Positions 8,757 through 18,212 are shown, counted from the stretch's first letter. The stretch: DNA of 64,000 nucleotides from an uncultured bacterium (GCA_949292215.1 CASEYW010000028.1:56918-120917); one strand, 5' to 3'. The notes: generated by a model not told the origin, from the letters alone. Program-made: numbers and translations.

Positions 8757-9512
8757 TCAGTTCTGTGCCGCTTTCAGTTTTTGTTCCAGAGTTTCAAAAA
8801 CGGTTTTCAGATCCTCAAATTTGAGTTCCGCGTACCGGTCGAGCGAGGTCGGCTGGCGATTGACGATCACGATCTTTCCTCCGTTCTGCAGAACGATGCG
8901 TGGCAGGCTTGCCGCAGGTTCCACGGTCAGACTGCTTCCGAGGACCAGCATCAGATCCGTCTGCCGGAGCATCCGTTCGGCGGAGAAGAGCAGATTGGAG
9001 TCGAGAGCTTCGCCGTAGAAGACAATGTGCGGTTTGACGAGTCCTCCGCATTTGCCGCAGCGCGGCACCTTCCCGGAGAGGACAATGGACGCGATGAACG
9101 GATAGTCGAATTTTCTGCCGCAGTTCATGCAGGAGTGAATCGCGGGACTGCCGTGAAGTTCTCCGAGTTTTTTGCTCCCTGCGCGTTCGTGCAGAAGATC
9201 AATGTTCTGCGTATAAGTCATCTTGACGATATCCCGTTTTTCGAGTTCGGCAATGACGCGGTGAACCACGTTTGGTTCATATTTGTCGAGTTCATAAAGG
9301 AACGGTTTTGCCCAGTCGTAAAAGAGTTCCGGATTTTGTACGAAGCAGTCGATGGAAAGGAGTTCTTCCACATCCATCCCGTGAAATTTTTTGCTGTAGA
9401 TGCCGTTTGCGCTGCGGAAATCGGGAATTCCGGAGAGTGTTGAAATTCCTGCACCGGTGAAAACGGTGCACAGTTTGGCATTTTGCAGAAGTTCATAGAG
9501 TCGATCGATCAT
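8757..9512 (-). CDS. cobB: NAD-dependent protein deacylase, sirtuin (Sir2/CobB) family
   Basis: A 251-residue cytoplasmic sirtuin that removes acyl groups from lysines using NAD. The NAD-binding motifs TGAGIS (19-24) and GIPDFRS, the TQNID loop (101-105), catalytic His120 in ELHGSP, and the NAD-ribose segment GSSLTVEPA (192-200) are all present. The structural zinc site has four Cys (CMNC at 128/131 and CGKC at 152/155). The length is that of a plain bacterial Sir2 with no extra domain. Its start region faces the divergent citrate-synthase-like gene, and it converges with the upstream kinase. Confidence 0.9.
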   Translation of the reverse strand: MIDRLYELLQNAKLCTVFTGAGISTLSGIPDFRSANGIYSKKFHGMDVEELLSIDCFVQNPELFYDWAKPFLYELDKYEPNVVHRVIAELEKRDIVKMTYTQNIDLLHERAGSKKLGELHGSPAIHSCMNCGRKFDYPFIASIVLSGKVPRCGKCGGLVKPHIVFYGEALDSNLLFSAERMLRQTDLMLVLGSSLTVEPAASLPRIVLQNGGKIVIVNRQPTSLDRYAELKFEDLKTVFETLEQKLKAAQN

Positions 9513-9650
9513 CGTTTCACCTCCTGATCAGGTACCGGGAAGCAATGTACCATGATCCGATGGAAAATGCAAGCGCTTTTCCGGGATCGCCGATTCGGAT
9601 CGCTTCTGCGGAAAGGGGAATATTTTTCCTGATTTTCAACGATTTCAATC

Positions 9651-9678
9651 TTGTAAAAATTGTTTGCGGATTTATATT
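9651..9678 (+). promoter_or_regulatory. Possible promoter of the HMGL-type synthase gene
   Basis: TTGTAA and TATATT with a 16-base spacer lie about 46 bases before the start codon at 9725. Match quality is moderate. Confidence 0.4.
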
Positions 9679-9724
9679 TCTGATTCAGCAGTCTGCCGAC
9701 TGCGGAAGGCAAGGAGTTTTTGAT

Positions 9725-11047
9725 ATGAAAAAAACATTGAAAAACGTGGCTGAACCGAATCTGTTCCGGGATACGTTTTCCTATGACAGAATCCCCGCGT
9801 TCAAGCTGACTGAAAAGACGGTTGAACCCCGTTTGCCTGAGGATTTCTGGATCACTGATACGACATTCCGCGATGGACAGCAGGCACGTCCTCCTTATTC
9901 CGTCGGCGAAATCGTTGAGATTTTCAAATTCATGCACCGGATCGGCGGCACGCACGGACTCATCCGCCAGAGTGAATTCTTCCTCTATGGAGAACAGGAT
10001 CGCAAGGCTGTTGAAGCCTGTCAGGAACTCGGATATGAATTTCCGCAGATTACGGCGTGGATTCGCGCCGTTAAAAAGGATTTTGAACTGGTTAAGCGGA
10101 TGGGTCTCCGCGAAACGGGAATTCTGACCTCCTGCTCCGATTATCATATTTTCCTGAAATTGCGGAAAACGCGCCGCCAGGCACTGGATTCCTACAAGGA
10201 AATTGTGGAAGCCGCGCTGGAAAACGGTGTCGCTCCGCGCTGCCATCTGGAGGATGCCACTCGCGCCGATATCGATGGATTCGTGATTCCCATGATTAAC
10301 GAACTCAACGAGCTTTGCGCTGATTCTCCGCTGAAGGTGAAATTCCGTCTCTGCGACACAATGGGGTATGGTCTTCCGTTTCCGAATGTGCCTGCGCCCC
10401 GCGGCATTCCGGCTCTCCTGAATAAGATTCTGACGGAGACGGATACCCCGTCGAATCTGCTGGAATGGCATGGCCATAACGATTTTCATAAGGTGCTTGC
10501 CAATGCGGTCTGTGCATGGATCTACGGCTGTTCCGCCGCAAACGGGACGTTTCTCGGATTCGGCGAACGGACCGGCAATCCGCCGATCGAAGGCCTCGTC
10601 TTCGAGTGGATGGGGCTCACCGGCATCAACGACGGCGTCGATACAACGGCGATTACGGAAATGGCGAATTTCTTCCGTACAAAAATTAAATACAACATTC
10701 CGGCAAACTATCCGTTCGTCGGAGCGGATTTCAATACGACCCGTGCCGGAATCCATGCGGACGGTCTGACGAAGAACGAGGAGATTTACAATATTTTCGA
10801 TACAGAAAAATTCCTCGGGCGTCCCTGCCGCGTAGCTGTATCGAACACCTCCGGTCTGGCAGGAATCGCCTACTGGATCCAGGAGAACATTCCCGCCGGA
10901 GCAAACATCCGCAAGGACAATCCCGGAATCATTGAGATTCGCGACTGGATCGACGGCGAATATGCAAAAGGAAGAACCACCACCATCAGTGATGAAGAGA
11001 TGCTCCGTCTTGTCGGTCGCTACCTTCCGGAACTTGTGAACGGGTGA
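9725..11047 (+). CDS. HMGL-type acyl-CoA condensing enzyme, probable (Re)-citrate synthase
   Basis: A 440-residue member of the isopropylmalate/homocitrate synthase family, TIM-barrel enzymes that condense acetyl-CoA with a 2-oxoacid using a divalent metal. The catalytic motif TDTTFRDGQQARPPYSV (residues 44-60) and the metal-binding HGHND near residue 248 are present; the LeuA C-terminal regulatory domain is absent. Length and the FRDGQQARPP sequence resemble (Re)-citrate synthases of strict anaerobes such as Clostridium kluyveri rather than LeuA, so oxaloacetate is the favoured substrate; homocitrate-type activity remains possible. The reading frame extends upstream, but ATG 9725 follows AAGGAG and starts the conserved region. 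The dgt gene overlaps its stop codon. Confidence 0.65.
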   Translation: MKKTLKNVAEPNLFRDTFSYDRIPAFKLTEKTVEPRLPEDFWITDTTFRDGQQARPPYSVGEIVEIFKFMHRIGGTHGLIRQSEFFLYGEQDRKAVEACQELGYEFPQITAWIRAVKKDFELVKRMGLRETGILTSCSDYHIFLKLRKTRRQALDSYKEIVEAALENGVAPRCHLEDATRADIDGFVIPMINELNELCADSPLKVKFRLCDTMGYGLPFPNVPAPRGIPALLNKILTETDTPSNLLEWHGHNDFHKVLANAVCAWIYGCSAANGTFLGFGERTGNPPIEGLVFEWMGLTGINDGVDTTAITEMANFFRTKIKYNIPANYPFVGADFNTTRAGIHADGLTKNEEIYNIFDTEKFLGRPCRVAVSNTSGLAGIAYWIQENIPAGANIRKDNPGIIEIRDWIDGEYAKGRTTTISDEEMLRLVGRYLPELVNG

Positions 11048-12210
11048 GCTGCATGATTCGGGATCTTTCTGTTCAGTGCGAAGGGGAGGAGACCGATCTG
11101 GCGCCTTTCGCAGTGAAAAACAACGAATCCGCGGGACGCCGCTGGCCGGAGGTCAGTCATCCGTTCCGCACTGATTTCCAGCGGGATCGCGACCGCGTTC
11201 TTCACAGCCGCGCCTTTCGTCGGCTTGAATACAAAACACAGGTTTTTCTCAGCGGTTCCGGCGACCATCTGCGCACCCGGCTGACACATACAATCGAAGT
11301 GGCTGCGATCGCCAGAACCATTGCCCGGTCTTTGCGTTTGAACGAGGATCTCGCCGAGACGATCTCCCTTGCGCATGACATCGGCCATACGCCTTTCGGC
11401 CATGCGGGAGAGCGCGCATTGCAGAAAATCATGGCGGAAAACGGCGGATTCGATCACAACCTCCAGGCCCTCCGCATTATTGATTGTCTGGAGATCAAAT
11501 ACCCGGACTATGACGGGCTGAATCTTTCCTGGGAAGTTCGCGCCGGACTCATCAAGCACCGGGATGAGACCCCGGAACTGGATGGGAAACGGCTTCCTCC
11601 CCATCCTTCGCTGGAGGCTCAGGTGGCGGACCTCGCGGACGATTTGACTTATTATGGACACGATGCCGACGATGGACTGGATTCCGGACTCATTACGGTT
11701 GATATGCTGGAAGAACTTGAAATCTGGCGCCTCGCTTCGGAAAAGGCACGTGCCGCCGGACTGCTGGAGAAAGATGAACGCTATGCCGCATATACGATCC
11801 GCTGTCTGATCGATATGATGGTGGGAAATGCCATTCGTTATTCGAATTCCCTGCTGGTTGCTGCTGCTCCGGACTCTTCCGCCGCTGCCCGGAATCACGG
11901 TTCAAAGCTGATTGCATTCAGTCCTGATTTCGAACCTCTGACCCTTGAACTGCGCGATTTCCTGTATCATAATCTGTATTTCCATCCGGAGATCAACAAG
12001 CTGAACGAGGGATCACTGGAAAAAATGACGCTCCTGTTCAACACATATCGTGCTCATCCGGAACTGCTCGGGAAAAAGGCACAGGCGAGAATCGGCGTGG
12101 ATGGACTTCCTCGGGCAATTGCAGACTATATTGCCGGTATGACGGATGTCTTCGCATTCAAGGAGTATGACCGTTTCGCCGGCAGGCGGGAACCGGGACG
12201 TTTCATGTGA
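11044..12210 (+). CDS. dgt: Deoxyguanosinetriphosphate triphosphohydrolase-like protein
   Basis: A 388-residue HD-domain phosphohydrolase of the dGTPase family, which splits dNTPs into deoxynucleosides and triphosphate and so helps control dNTP pools. The family signature HSRAFRRLEYKTQVF is at about 54-68, with metal-binding His82 (THTIEVA), His111-Asp112 (LAHDIGHTPFGH), and a later Asp in the ADDLTYYGHDADDG region. The length fits the shorter type-2 dGTPases. The frame starts with a GTG overlapping the TGA of the previous gene, indicating translational coupling; ATG at 11053 is an alternative start. Confidence 0.85.
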   Translation: MSCMIRDLSVQCEGEETDLAPFAVKNNESAGRRWPEVSHPFRTDFQRDRDRVLHSRAFRRLEYKTQVFLSGSGDHLRTRLTHTIEVAAIARTIARSLRLNEDLAETISLAHDIGHTPFGHAGERALQKIMAENGGFDHNLQALRIIDCLEIKYPDYDGLNLSWEVRAGLIKHRDETPELDGKRLPPHPSLEAQVADLADDLTYYGHDADDGLDSGLITVDMLEELEIWRLASEKARAAGLLEKDERYAAYTIRCLIDMMVGNAIRYSNSLLVAAAPDSSAAARNHGSKLIAFSPDFEPLTLELRDFLYHNLYFHPEINKLNEGSLEKMTLLFNTYRAHPELLGKKAQARIGVDGLPRAIADYIAGMTDVFAFKEYDRFAGRREPGRFM

Positions 12211-12295
12211 ATTCATGGAAGAATGTCAGGAATATTTCCTGTGGGAAAACGGAACAAAATCGTGTCCTGGAGGTCTGTTAAATTGATCGCTCCGC

Positions 12296-12324
12296 TTGAA
12301 AAAACGGCAGAAAGCGTCTAAAGT
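12296..12324 (+). promoter_or_regulatory. Promoter of the sigma factor gene
   Basis: TTGAAA and TAAAGT with a 17-base spacer lie about 36 bases before the start codon at 12360. A second -10-like TATAAC overlaps downstream. Confidence 0.45.
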
Positions 12325-12359
12325 ATAACAGATAACCGGATCCTTTGGAGAGAGACTCT

Positions 12360-13772
12360 ATGGCTCGGAAAGAAAAAAAAATTTTGCGTATGGATGCTCC
12401 CATGAAGAAACGGGAAGTTCAGTCCATTCGCGAATGTTTTGACGCCGCTCCCTATGAGGACGGCGGAGTCAAGGTGCTTGACAAGAAGAGCTCTTCGCAG
12501 GAGGAGGAGCAGGACGCTCTCCGCAGTTATTTCCGGGAAATGGGGGAGATGCAGCAGCTTTCCTCCGAAGAGGAACTTGCCTTGTGGATGCAGATTGATG
12601 AAAACGTCTGCCGCCTGCGTGATTCCGTTTACTTCTTTGCGTTTGTCTACGGTGAACACATCAAACTTCTGAACGATCCGGAAGCGGACCTTGCGGATGT
12701 CTTCCCGATGGCTTCCGCCGAAGGCAATCCCATGACGATCAATCCCGCAAAACGGAAAGAGTGGGCGGCTGCGATCGCTTCCGCTTTCGATCAATTGAAA
12801 GAGGCATACGAATCCCATGCCTCTTCCGAGCGAATTGCCGAACTGCGGAAAAAAGGATTCGCTATTCTCTGCAAGCATCCGGCTGTTCTGGAAAAACTTC
12901 TGGAATGGAACGATGTCGCAAAGCGCTATCTTGACAACTACAATTCCGGCAGAATTTCCGGGGCTGAACTGGAACGCATCATGCTGATGAATATTGATGA
13001 GTTCATCCGTCATACGCGCAAAAATGATGAACTCCGCGTTGAACTCGACAAGTGGAAACTCAGGATGCTGGAGACAAATCTGCGTCTTGTGATCAACATT
13101 GCGAAACATTATCAGCACAAGGGACTTCCCTTCGGGGACCTGATTCAGGAGGGAAACCTCGGTTTGATGAAAGCCCTTGAAAAGTTCGACTACAAGCTGG
13201 GGCATCGCTTCTGCACCTACGCTTCATGGTGGGTGCGTCAGGCGGTGGCGCGGGCTCTTTCGGCTCAGTCCCGGGTGATCCGTCTGCCGATCCACATGCT
13301 CGCAACGATCCGGAAAATGAATATCGCGGAGAAAAACTTCATTCAGCTGAACGGAACCGAACCGACGATCGAAGAACTGGCGCAGATTCTCGAAATGCCG
13401 AAGGAACGAGTCAGTGCCATCAAGAAAATGTCTCTTCAGTGCATTTCACTCCAGGCTCCGACTACCGATGATTCCGATGCGACAATCGAAAATTTCCTCA
13501 GCGACAAGGAATCGGACGACCCGATGAAAACCCTTGCCCGCAAAATGATGAAGGAACGTCTCGCCGAAGCAATCAATCTGCTTTCCGAACGGGAAAAGCA
13601 GGTCATTACCATGCGCTACGGTCTGGATGGCGGTCCCTGCAAGACATTGACAGAGGTCAGTGCGATTTTCAATGTCACCCGTGAGCGTATCCGCCAGCTC
13701 GAATTGAAAACCCTGGAGAAACTCCGCAAACATTCCGACAGCGGAAAATATCTGGAAGACTACTTCCTGTAA
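12360..13772 (+). CDS. rpoD: RNA polymerase sigma-70 factor (RpoD/SigA type)
   Basis: A 470-residue sigma-70 factor. Region 1.2 is DALRSYFREMGEMQQLSSEEE near residue 50; an acidic/helical non-conserved insert of about 150 residues follows; region 2 (LVINIAKHY, DLIQEGNLGLMKALEKFDY, FCTYASWWVRQAVARAL) binds the -10 element; region 3 is near IEELAQILEMPKERV; and region 4 (LTEVSAIFNVTRERIRQLELKTLEKLRK) binds the -35 element. There is almost no region 1.1. The start at 12360 is preferred over a TTG 15 bases upstream because GGAG lies upstream at suitable spacing. Completeness and size suggest the primary housekeeping sigma, although a group 2 paralogue cannot be excluded. It converges with the LacI gene, overlapping by 13 bases. 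Confidence 0.9.
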   Translation: MARKEKKILRMDAPMKKREVQSIRECFDAAPYEDGGVKVLDKKSSSQEEEQDALRSYFREMGEMQQLSSEEELALWMQIDENVCRLRDSVYFFAFVYGEHIKLLNDPEADLADVFPMASAEGNPMTINPAKRKEWAAAIASAFDQLKEAYESHASSERIAELRKKGFAILCKHPAVLEKLLEWNDVAKRYLDNYNSGRISGAELERIMLMNIDEFIRHTRKNDELRVELDKWKLRMLETNLRLVINIAKHYQHKGLPFGDLIQEGNLGLMKALEKFDYKLGHRFCTYASWWVRQAVARALSAQSRVIRLPIHMLATIRKMNIAEKNFIQLNGTEPTIEELAQILEMPKERVSAIKKMSLQCISLQAPTTDDSDATIENFLSDKESDDPMKTLARKMMKERLAEAINLLSEREKQVITMRYGLDGGPCKTLTEVSAIFNVTRERIRQLELKTLEKLRKHSDSGKYLEDYFL

Positions 13773-14773
13773 GGTCCTGTTGACTGGCGGATGATCAGCT
13801 TTCCTTTAAAACTGACGGTTTGTCCGCGTGCGTAGTCCGGGTCGACATGGCGCCGCATGATGATCTCCGCAGCCGCTTCCCCCATCTCTTTTGCCGGAAT
13901 TTCCAGCGTTGTCAGCGGCGGAACCGTGTATTCCGCAAAGCGGTGGTTGTTGAAACAGAGGACGGCAACCTTTTCCGGGATGGAAATTTGCATTTTCCAT
14001 AAAGCGTGGACTGCTTCAATTGCGATCGGCAGGTCGTACGCGATGACGGCACTTGCCTTTTGTTTCAGCAGCGTGCGGATAATCTCTTCGGTCGGGGTTT
14101 TCCGGTCCTCGTATCCGCTCAGCGGTTTCAGCCGGTGAAGATCGCAGAATTCGAGATAGGCATTCCGGCGGTCTGTGATGCTGGAATGCGGCCGAAGTTC
14201 CGGCGGCGAACTGATCCGATTGCAGTTCAGGTATCCGATTCGAGTGTGCCCGAGCGAGAAAAGATACTCCATTGCACGGGTCATGTTCCAGCGGTCATCG
14301 GTCATGACAGAGGTCCCTTTTCCGCCGCAGACTCCGTTCAGGACAACGTAGGGTACATCCGATTTTTCCAGTTCTCCGACCTGCTCCGGGTTGCGCACGT
14401 CCGGAACAATAAAGCCGGCAGCCTTCCACGGCGGCAGACGGTAGATCGCTTCCGCTTCCCGTGAATTGAACAGATAATGAAACTGAAATCGATTCCGGCT
14501 CAGCTTTTCCTCCAGATAGTAAACCGCCTCGCCGACAACGGTCCCCTCCAGTTCCCGGATGGAAACTGGAAAAATGAAGGAGATCTGCCGATTGTTCTTT
14601 TTTCGCAAACTGCGATAGAGCGGATCGGGCGAGAACTGCGTCTCCCTGATCTTTTCCATGATCCGTGCGCGGAGCTCCGGTTTAACAGAAAAATTCTGTT
14701 CATATCCGTTGATGACCCGACTGACCGTCGAGTAGGAGATGCCGAGTTCCGCCGCGATTTGTTTCAGTGTCAT
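13760..14773 (-). CDS. LacI-family transcriptional regulator
   Basis: A 337-residue repressor. The N-terminus is a LacI helix-turn-helix (MTLKQIAAELGISYSTVSRVING) with a hinge helix, followed by a periplasmic-binding-protein-like sensor domain typical for sugar effectors (for instance GYLNCNRISS and the C-terminal PPLTTLEIPAKEMGEAAAE). The frame is open 22 codons further upstream, but that extension has no LacI counterpart. It lies 25 bases downstream of the GH36-type gene and so probably belongs to the same transcript as its local regulator. Confidence 0.9.
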   Translation of the reverse strand: MTLKQIAAELGISYSTVSRVINGYEQNFSVKPELRARIMEKIRETQFSPDPLYRSLRKKNNRQISFIFPVSIRELEGTVVGEAVYYLEEKLSRNRFQFHYLFNSREAEAIYRLPPWKAAGFIVPDVRNPEQVGELEKSDVPYVVLNGVCGGKGTSVMTDDRWNMTRAMEYLFSLGHTRIGYLNCNRISSPPELRPHSSITDRRNAYLEFCDLHRLKPLSGYEDRKTPTEEIIRTLLKQKASAVIAYDLPIAIEAVHALWKMQISIPEKVAVLCFNNHRFAEYTVPPLTTLEIPAKEMGEAAAEIIMRRHVDPDYARGQTVSFKGKLIIRQSTGPYRK

Positions 14774-14798
14774 GGAATATCCGGTCCGTATCCGTCTT

Positions 14799-16754
14799 TC
14801 AGAAAACGAGTTCCAGCGTTGCGGGCGTTGTCGAATCAAATTCGACAGTAATCAGGGCGCCGTTTCCGCTGTATTCGACAGGTTCTCCGTTCACCAAAAC
14901 TTTTTTCGGAGGCTGTTCACTGTAAAATCCGATTTTTCCTCCTGTTTTGACATTGCACGTCAATTTGTTTCGGGAATGCACGACTTTTTCGAAAATCGCC
15001 GGAGGAAGATATTTGTCGAGAGCTCCAATTGCAGCAACACCATTTTTCAGCGGTGCAAACGTGAGGATATCGCACTCTTCTGATCCCAGTTCCACGGATG
15101 CGCTCTCCTCCCGCTGCATGGGTTTTGCTGTTTTCGAGAGAAAACTGTATGCGGCAAAGGTACGTCCTTTCAGATCGTGGATGTCGGATGGCGAATAGAA
15201 CGCATGGAAGCGATCCGGTTCCGTGTCGCAGCAGTTGAAGACGCCGAGAAGCCCGCATTCGCCGCTCCGGTTGGTCAGCTTGAGAGGAAGATGATCGTGC
15301 TGGACATCGACGAGAAGACAGTCTTCCGAGGGGAGGGCGGGGCGGTCTGGACGCAGAAGAGCTCCGTTCTGATCGCAGAAGCGGCGGATGACTTCAAAAT
15401 TCTGTTTTCCCGGGACGTCACAGACATAAACGGGACCTCCGCTCAGAGCCCTGCTTGCCGCATGGAAGCCGGCTCCGAGGTTGTAACTCTGGAACATGTC
15501 ATAATCCGGCCAGCAGAAGGTCGAAGCCAGATAGGCATTTTTTGCATTGGTATGAAGATGGTGATGCTGTGCGGAAAGTCCGCGTTTCGGAAAATAGTCA
15601 TCCGAGTTGCGCCAGAGATTCGAGTGCTTCATATGGAAAAAGATATCCGAACCATTGGACATGCAGTGGATCAGAGCATTTCCGAATCGGGTGGTCGAAG
15701 AGTTCTGCAGCGCTGTCAGATAGGCTCCGACCGTGGTGCCGCGTCCGAGCTTGCCCAGACAGAAATGCGCTCCGAGCGCTCCCTGATTGTCCACCTTCAG
15801 AAGATCGACTCCCTGTGCTTTGAGTTTTTCGTGATACGCATCATAAAACTTCTGAATGTCATCGGGATGGACCATCCAGTAGTGGTCATGGCGCGAGGTG
15901 CCGTCCGGGTTCGTTCCGACAAGACGGGAATTCTCAATGATCTTGAACGGCAGAAGCGGACTCGGTATGATTCCCCACCAGTACCCCGCCAGTGTGTGCC
16001 AGACTCCAAAATAACGGATTCCGTATTTCTCCTTTGCCAGTTTCACGGTGCCCCCGATACCGTTCGGGAACTTTTCCGCGACAGCGTCGAAGGAGACAAG
16101 CCGGCATTCTTTGTTTTGCGAAGTCACCTGCCAGCCGTCGTCGAGGATCATGAAGCCGGGTGTGATACCGCCTTTTCGAAAGGAGCTCAACCCCTCTTCA
16201 ATTTTCTGTTCCGAGACCGTGTTATAGAATGCGTCCCAGGTGCACCAGCCGAAGAAGTGCAGGAAGTCCGGCATCGTTTTCTCTTCGCGCAGAGCAAAGG
16301 TGTCGAAGCGTTCCCGGACCGTTTTTACAACGCGATGAACGAGTTCGAAGGGATTGTCGCCTTCCGCCGCAGCGAGAAGAGTTCCTTCCATCTGCGGATT
16401 TTCCTTCAGTGTGCCTTCAAAGAAGAGTTCTGCTTTTCCTGTCTCCGGATTGCCCTGGAGAGTAGCGCGCAGATCCCTGTCTACAAGAGGCATCAGCAGG
16501 AGATAGCGGCGGTCGGACAGTCTGCCCAGAAGAAGCTGTGTCTGCGTGGGAATTTCACCTGCCGTTTCGCCATAGGCGGGAATCATCCACCAGATACTTT
16601 TCAGACGGAGCGCCAGAAAGCGATTCAATTCCGGAATCGCAAATACCGATGCGACTCCTTCCGCTTCTCCGCCCAGGGTAAAGGAATGAAACGTGACATC
16701 TGAGATCTCTTCCGTACTGAACGGAATCTGGCCCGGTTCGAAAATGAGTTCCAT
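14799..16754 (-). CDS. Raffinose synthase/alpha-galactosidase-like glycoside hydrolase (GH36, Sip1 type)
   Basis: A 651-residue protein of the raffinose synthase/Sip1 branch of GH36, enzymes that hydrolyse or transfer alpha-galactosyl groups. Barrel motifs are clear: FGWCTWDAFY, MILDDGWQ, then LLKVDNQ with the probable nucleophile Asp near residue 320, and NSDDYFP with the acid/base Asp near 384. There is no signal peptide, so it acts in the cytoplasm on imported oligosaccharides. Its neighbours fit this: a sugar-ABC ATPase lies upstream and a LacI regulator downstream, all on one strand. Substrate is inferred from family only. Confidence 0.85.
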   Translation of the reverse strand: MELIFEPGQIPFSTEEISDVTFHSFTLGGEAEGVASVFAIPELNRFLALRLKSIWWMIPAYGETAGEIPTQTQLLLGRLSDRRYLLLMPLVDRDLRATLQGNPETGKAELFFEGTLKENPQMEGTLLAAAEGDNPFELVHRVVKTVRERFDTFALREEKTMPDFLHFFGWCTWDAFYNTVSEQKIEEGLSSFRKGGITPGFMILDDGWQVTSQNKECRLVSFDAVAEKFPNGIGGTVKLAKEKYGIRYFGVWHTLAGYWWGIIPSPLLPFKIIENSRLVGTNPDGTSRHDHYWMVHPDDIQKFYDAYHEKLKAQGVDLLKVDNQGALGAHFCLGKLGRGTTVGAYLTALQNSSTTRFGNALIHCMSNGSDIFFHMKHSNLWRNSDDYFPKRGLSAQHHHLHTNAKNAYLASTFCWPDYDMFQSYNLGAGFHAASRALSGGPVYVCDVPGKQNFEVIRRFCDQNGALLRPDRPALPSEDCLLVDVQHDHLPLKLTNRSGECGLLGVFNCCDTEPDRFHAFYSPSDIHDLKGRTFAAYSFLSKTAKPMQREESASVELGSEECDILTFAPLKNGVAAIGALDKYLPPAIFEKVVHSRNKLTCNVKTGGKIGFYSEQPPKKVLVNGEPVEYSGNGALITVEFDSTTPATLELVF

Positions 16755-16791
16755 TTCTGGATTTGTCCTTCGGTTTTGTTCTGCTGCTAAT

Positions 16792-16828
16792 AAAAAAGAC
16801 CTGTTGTACAGGCATGTGCAACAGGTCC
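16792..16828 (-). terminator. Hairpin with T-run between the ABC ATPase and GH36 genes
   Basis: Read on the minus strand, GACCTGTTG / CAACAGGTC flank a 12-base loop and are followed by six T. It lies 37 bases before the GH36-type start, so it may attenuate rather than end the transcript. Confidence 0.7.
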
Positions 16829-16849
16829 TTGAAAACGTTTGCTCTTTCT

Positions 16850-17953
16850 TCAGACGATGAGAAGTTCAGTCGTCGGGTCGAAGATATGCGCTTTGGAAAG
16901 GGAAACGGCGAGCTCCACTTCCATGCCGATTGATGCTTTGCGGTGCGCATCGATTCGCGCGATGCAGTTGCTCTTTTCCCCCACATCGAGGTAAAGATAC
17001 GTTTCTGCGCCCATCGGTTCCATAACTTCGATTTTCGCTCTGATTTTCTGCGCTCCCGCTTCGATTTCCGCGCGGTCGGAGCCGATCTCCTCCGGACGGA
17101 TGCCGAAGACAACCTCCTTGCCGATGTAGGGTTCCGCTTTTGCATTCCATTCCGCGGGAATGCGGATGGAGATGGTCATTGTCTTGAAATAAAGATCGGA
17201 ACCTTCCTTTTCGAGCCTGCCGTTGAAGAAGTTCATCGGAGGCGTTCCAATGAATCCGGCGACAAAGATGTTTGCCGGATTGTCATAAATGTTCAGCGGG
17301 GCATCAACCTGCTGGACGATACCATCCTTCATGACACAGATCCGGTCGCCCATGGTCATAGCTTCGATCTGGTCGTGCGTGACATAGATCATGGTCGTTT
17401 CGAGGCGCGTATGAAGTTTGCTGATTTCGGTACGCATCTGCACACGCATTTTCGCATCGAGGTTGGAAAGCGGTTCGTCGAAGAGGAACACTTCCGGTTT
17501 GCGGACGATCGCACGACCGACAGCCACACGCTGGCGCTGTCCGCCGGAAAGGGCTTTCGGACGTCTCTGCAGGTAGTCGTGAATACCGAGAATATCGGCA
17601 GCTTCATTCACGCGTTTATCGATATCGGCTTTCGGGAGTTTCCGCAGTTTGAGTCCGAATGCGAGATTGTCGTAAACGGTCATATGGGGATACAGGGCGT
17701 AGTTCTGAAACACCATGGCGATGTCGCGGTCTTTCGGCGGAACGTTGTTCACAACGCGGTTGCCGATGTTGATGGTTCCGGAACTGATTTCCTCAAGACC
17801 TGCAATCATTCTCAACGTCGTTGATTTTCCGCAGCCGGAGGGCCCGACCAGTACCATGAATTCTCTGTCTTTGATGTCAAGGTCAACATGTTTTACGGCA
17901 AGAACGCCGCCTTCGTAGACCTTGCACACGTCTCTCAAGATTACCTCTGCCAC
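16850..17953 (-). CDS. Sugar ABC transporter ATP-binding protein (MsmK/UgpC type)
   Basis: A 367-residue ATPase of the carbohydrate-uptake (CUT1) class. Walker A is GPSGCGKST (37-45), the signature LSGGQ is at 135-139, and Walker B is VFLFDEP (Asp159, Glu160), followed by the H-loop VTHDQIEAMT. The C-terminal TOBE/regulatory domain carries FGIRPEEIG. No permease or binding-protein gene is nearby, so it may energise several sugar importers encoded elsewhere, as MsmK-type ATPases do in other bacteria. The start has AAGGAG about nine bases upstream. A hairpin terminator separates it from the GH36-type gene. Confidence 0.9.
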   Translation of the reverse strand: MAEVILRDVCKVYEGGVLAVKHVDLDIKDREFMVLVGPSGCGKSTTLRMIAGLEEISSGTINIGNRVVNNVPPKDRDIAMVFQNYALYPHMTVYDNLAFGLKLRKLPKADIDKRVNEAADILGIHDYLQRRPKALSGGQRQRVAVGRAIVRKPEVFLFDEPLSNLDAKMRVQMRTEISKLHTRLETTMIYVTHDQIEAMTMGDRICVMKDGIVQQVDAPLNIYDNPANIFVAGFIGTPPMNFFNGRLEKEGSDLYFKTMTISIRIPAEWNAKAEPYIGKEVVFGIRPEEIGSDRAEIEAGAQKIRAKIEVMEPMGAETYLYLDVGEKSNCIARIDAHRKASIGMEVELAVSLSKAHIFDPTTELLIV

Positions 17954-18149
17954 TTCGTGTCTCCTTTTCTGAACCGATCTGTGATGCTGAATGAAAAAAA
18001 TGATTCGAACAAACTGTCGCGGGATTCTGAATTATGTTGTCCGCTCCGGAACTCAAATCCTATATCCAACGATTCATCTATTTCTGAAATATATTTCCAT
18101 ATTTTCATATTTTCCATTCCATTTTCTTTTTTTTTGCAAAAAAATCGAA

Positions 18150-18205
18150 AAAAAGAAGATCGGATGCTCCGCCGGATCCATTTTTTCTGAGGATCGGACG
18201 GAGCA
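18150..18205 (-). terminator. Intrinsic terminator of the first regulator-pseudopilin-glycosidase triad
   Basis: On the minus strand, TGCTCCGTCCGATCC pairs imperfectly with GGATCCGGCGGAGCA around an 11-base loop; T-rich sequence follows. It starts 8 bases after the glycosidase stop codon. Confidence 0.85.
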
Positions 18206-18212
18206 TTTTGCA

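Noticed and set aside
15177..16703. 508-codon open frame on the plus strand
   Set aside because: It is antisense to the GH36-type gene, whose catalytic motifs are clear; the plus-strand translation has no recognisable domain and biased composition.
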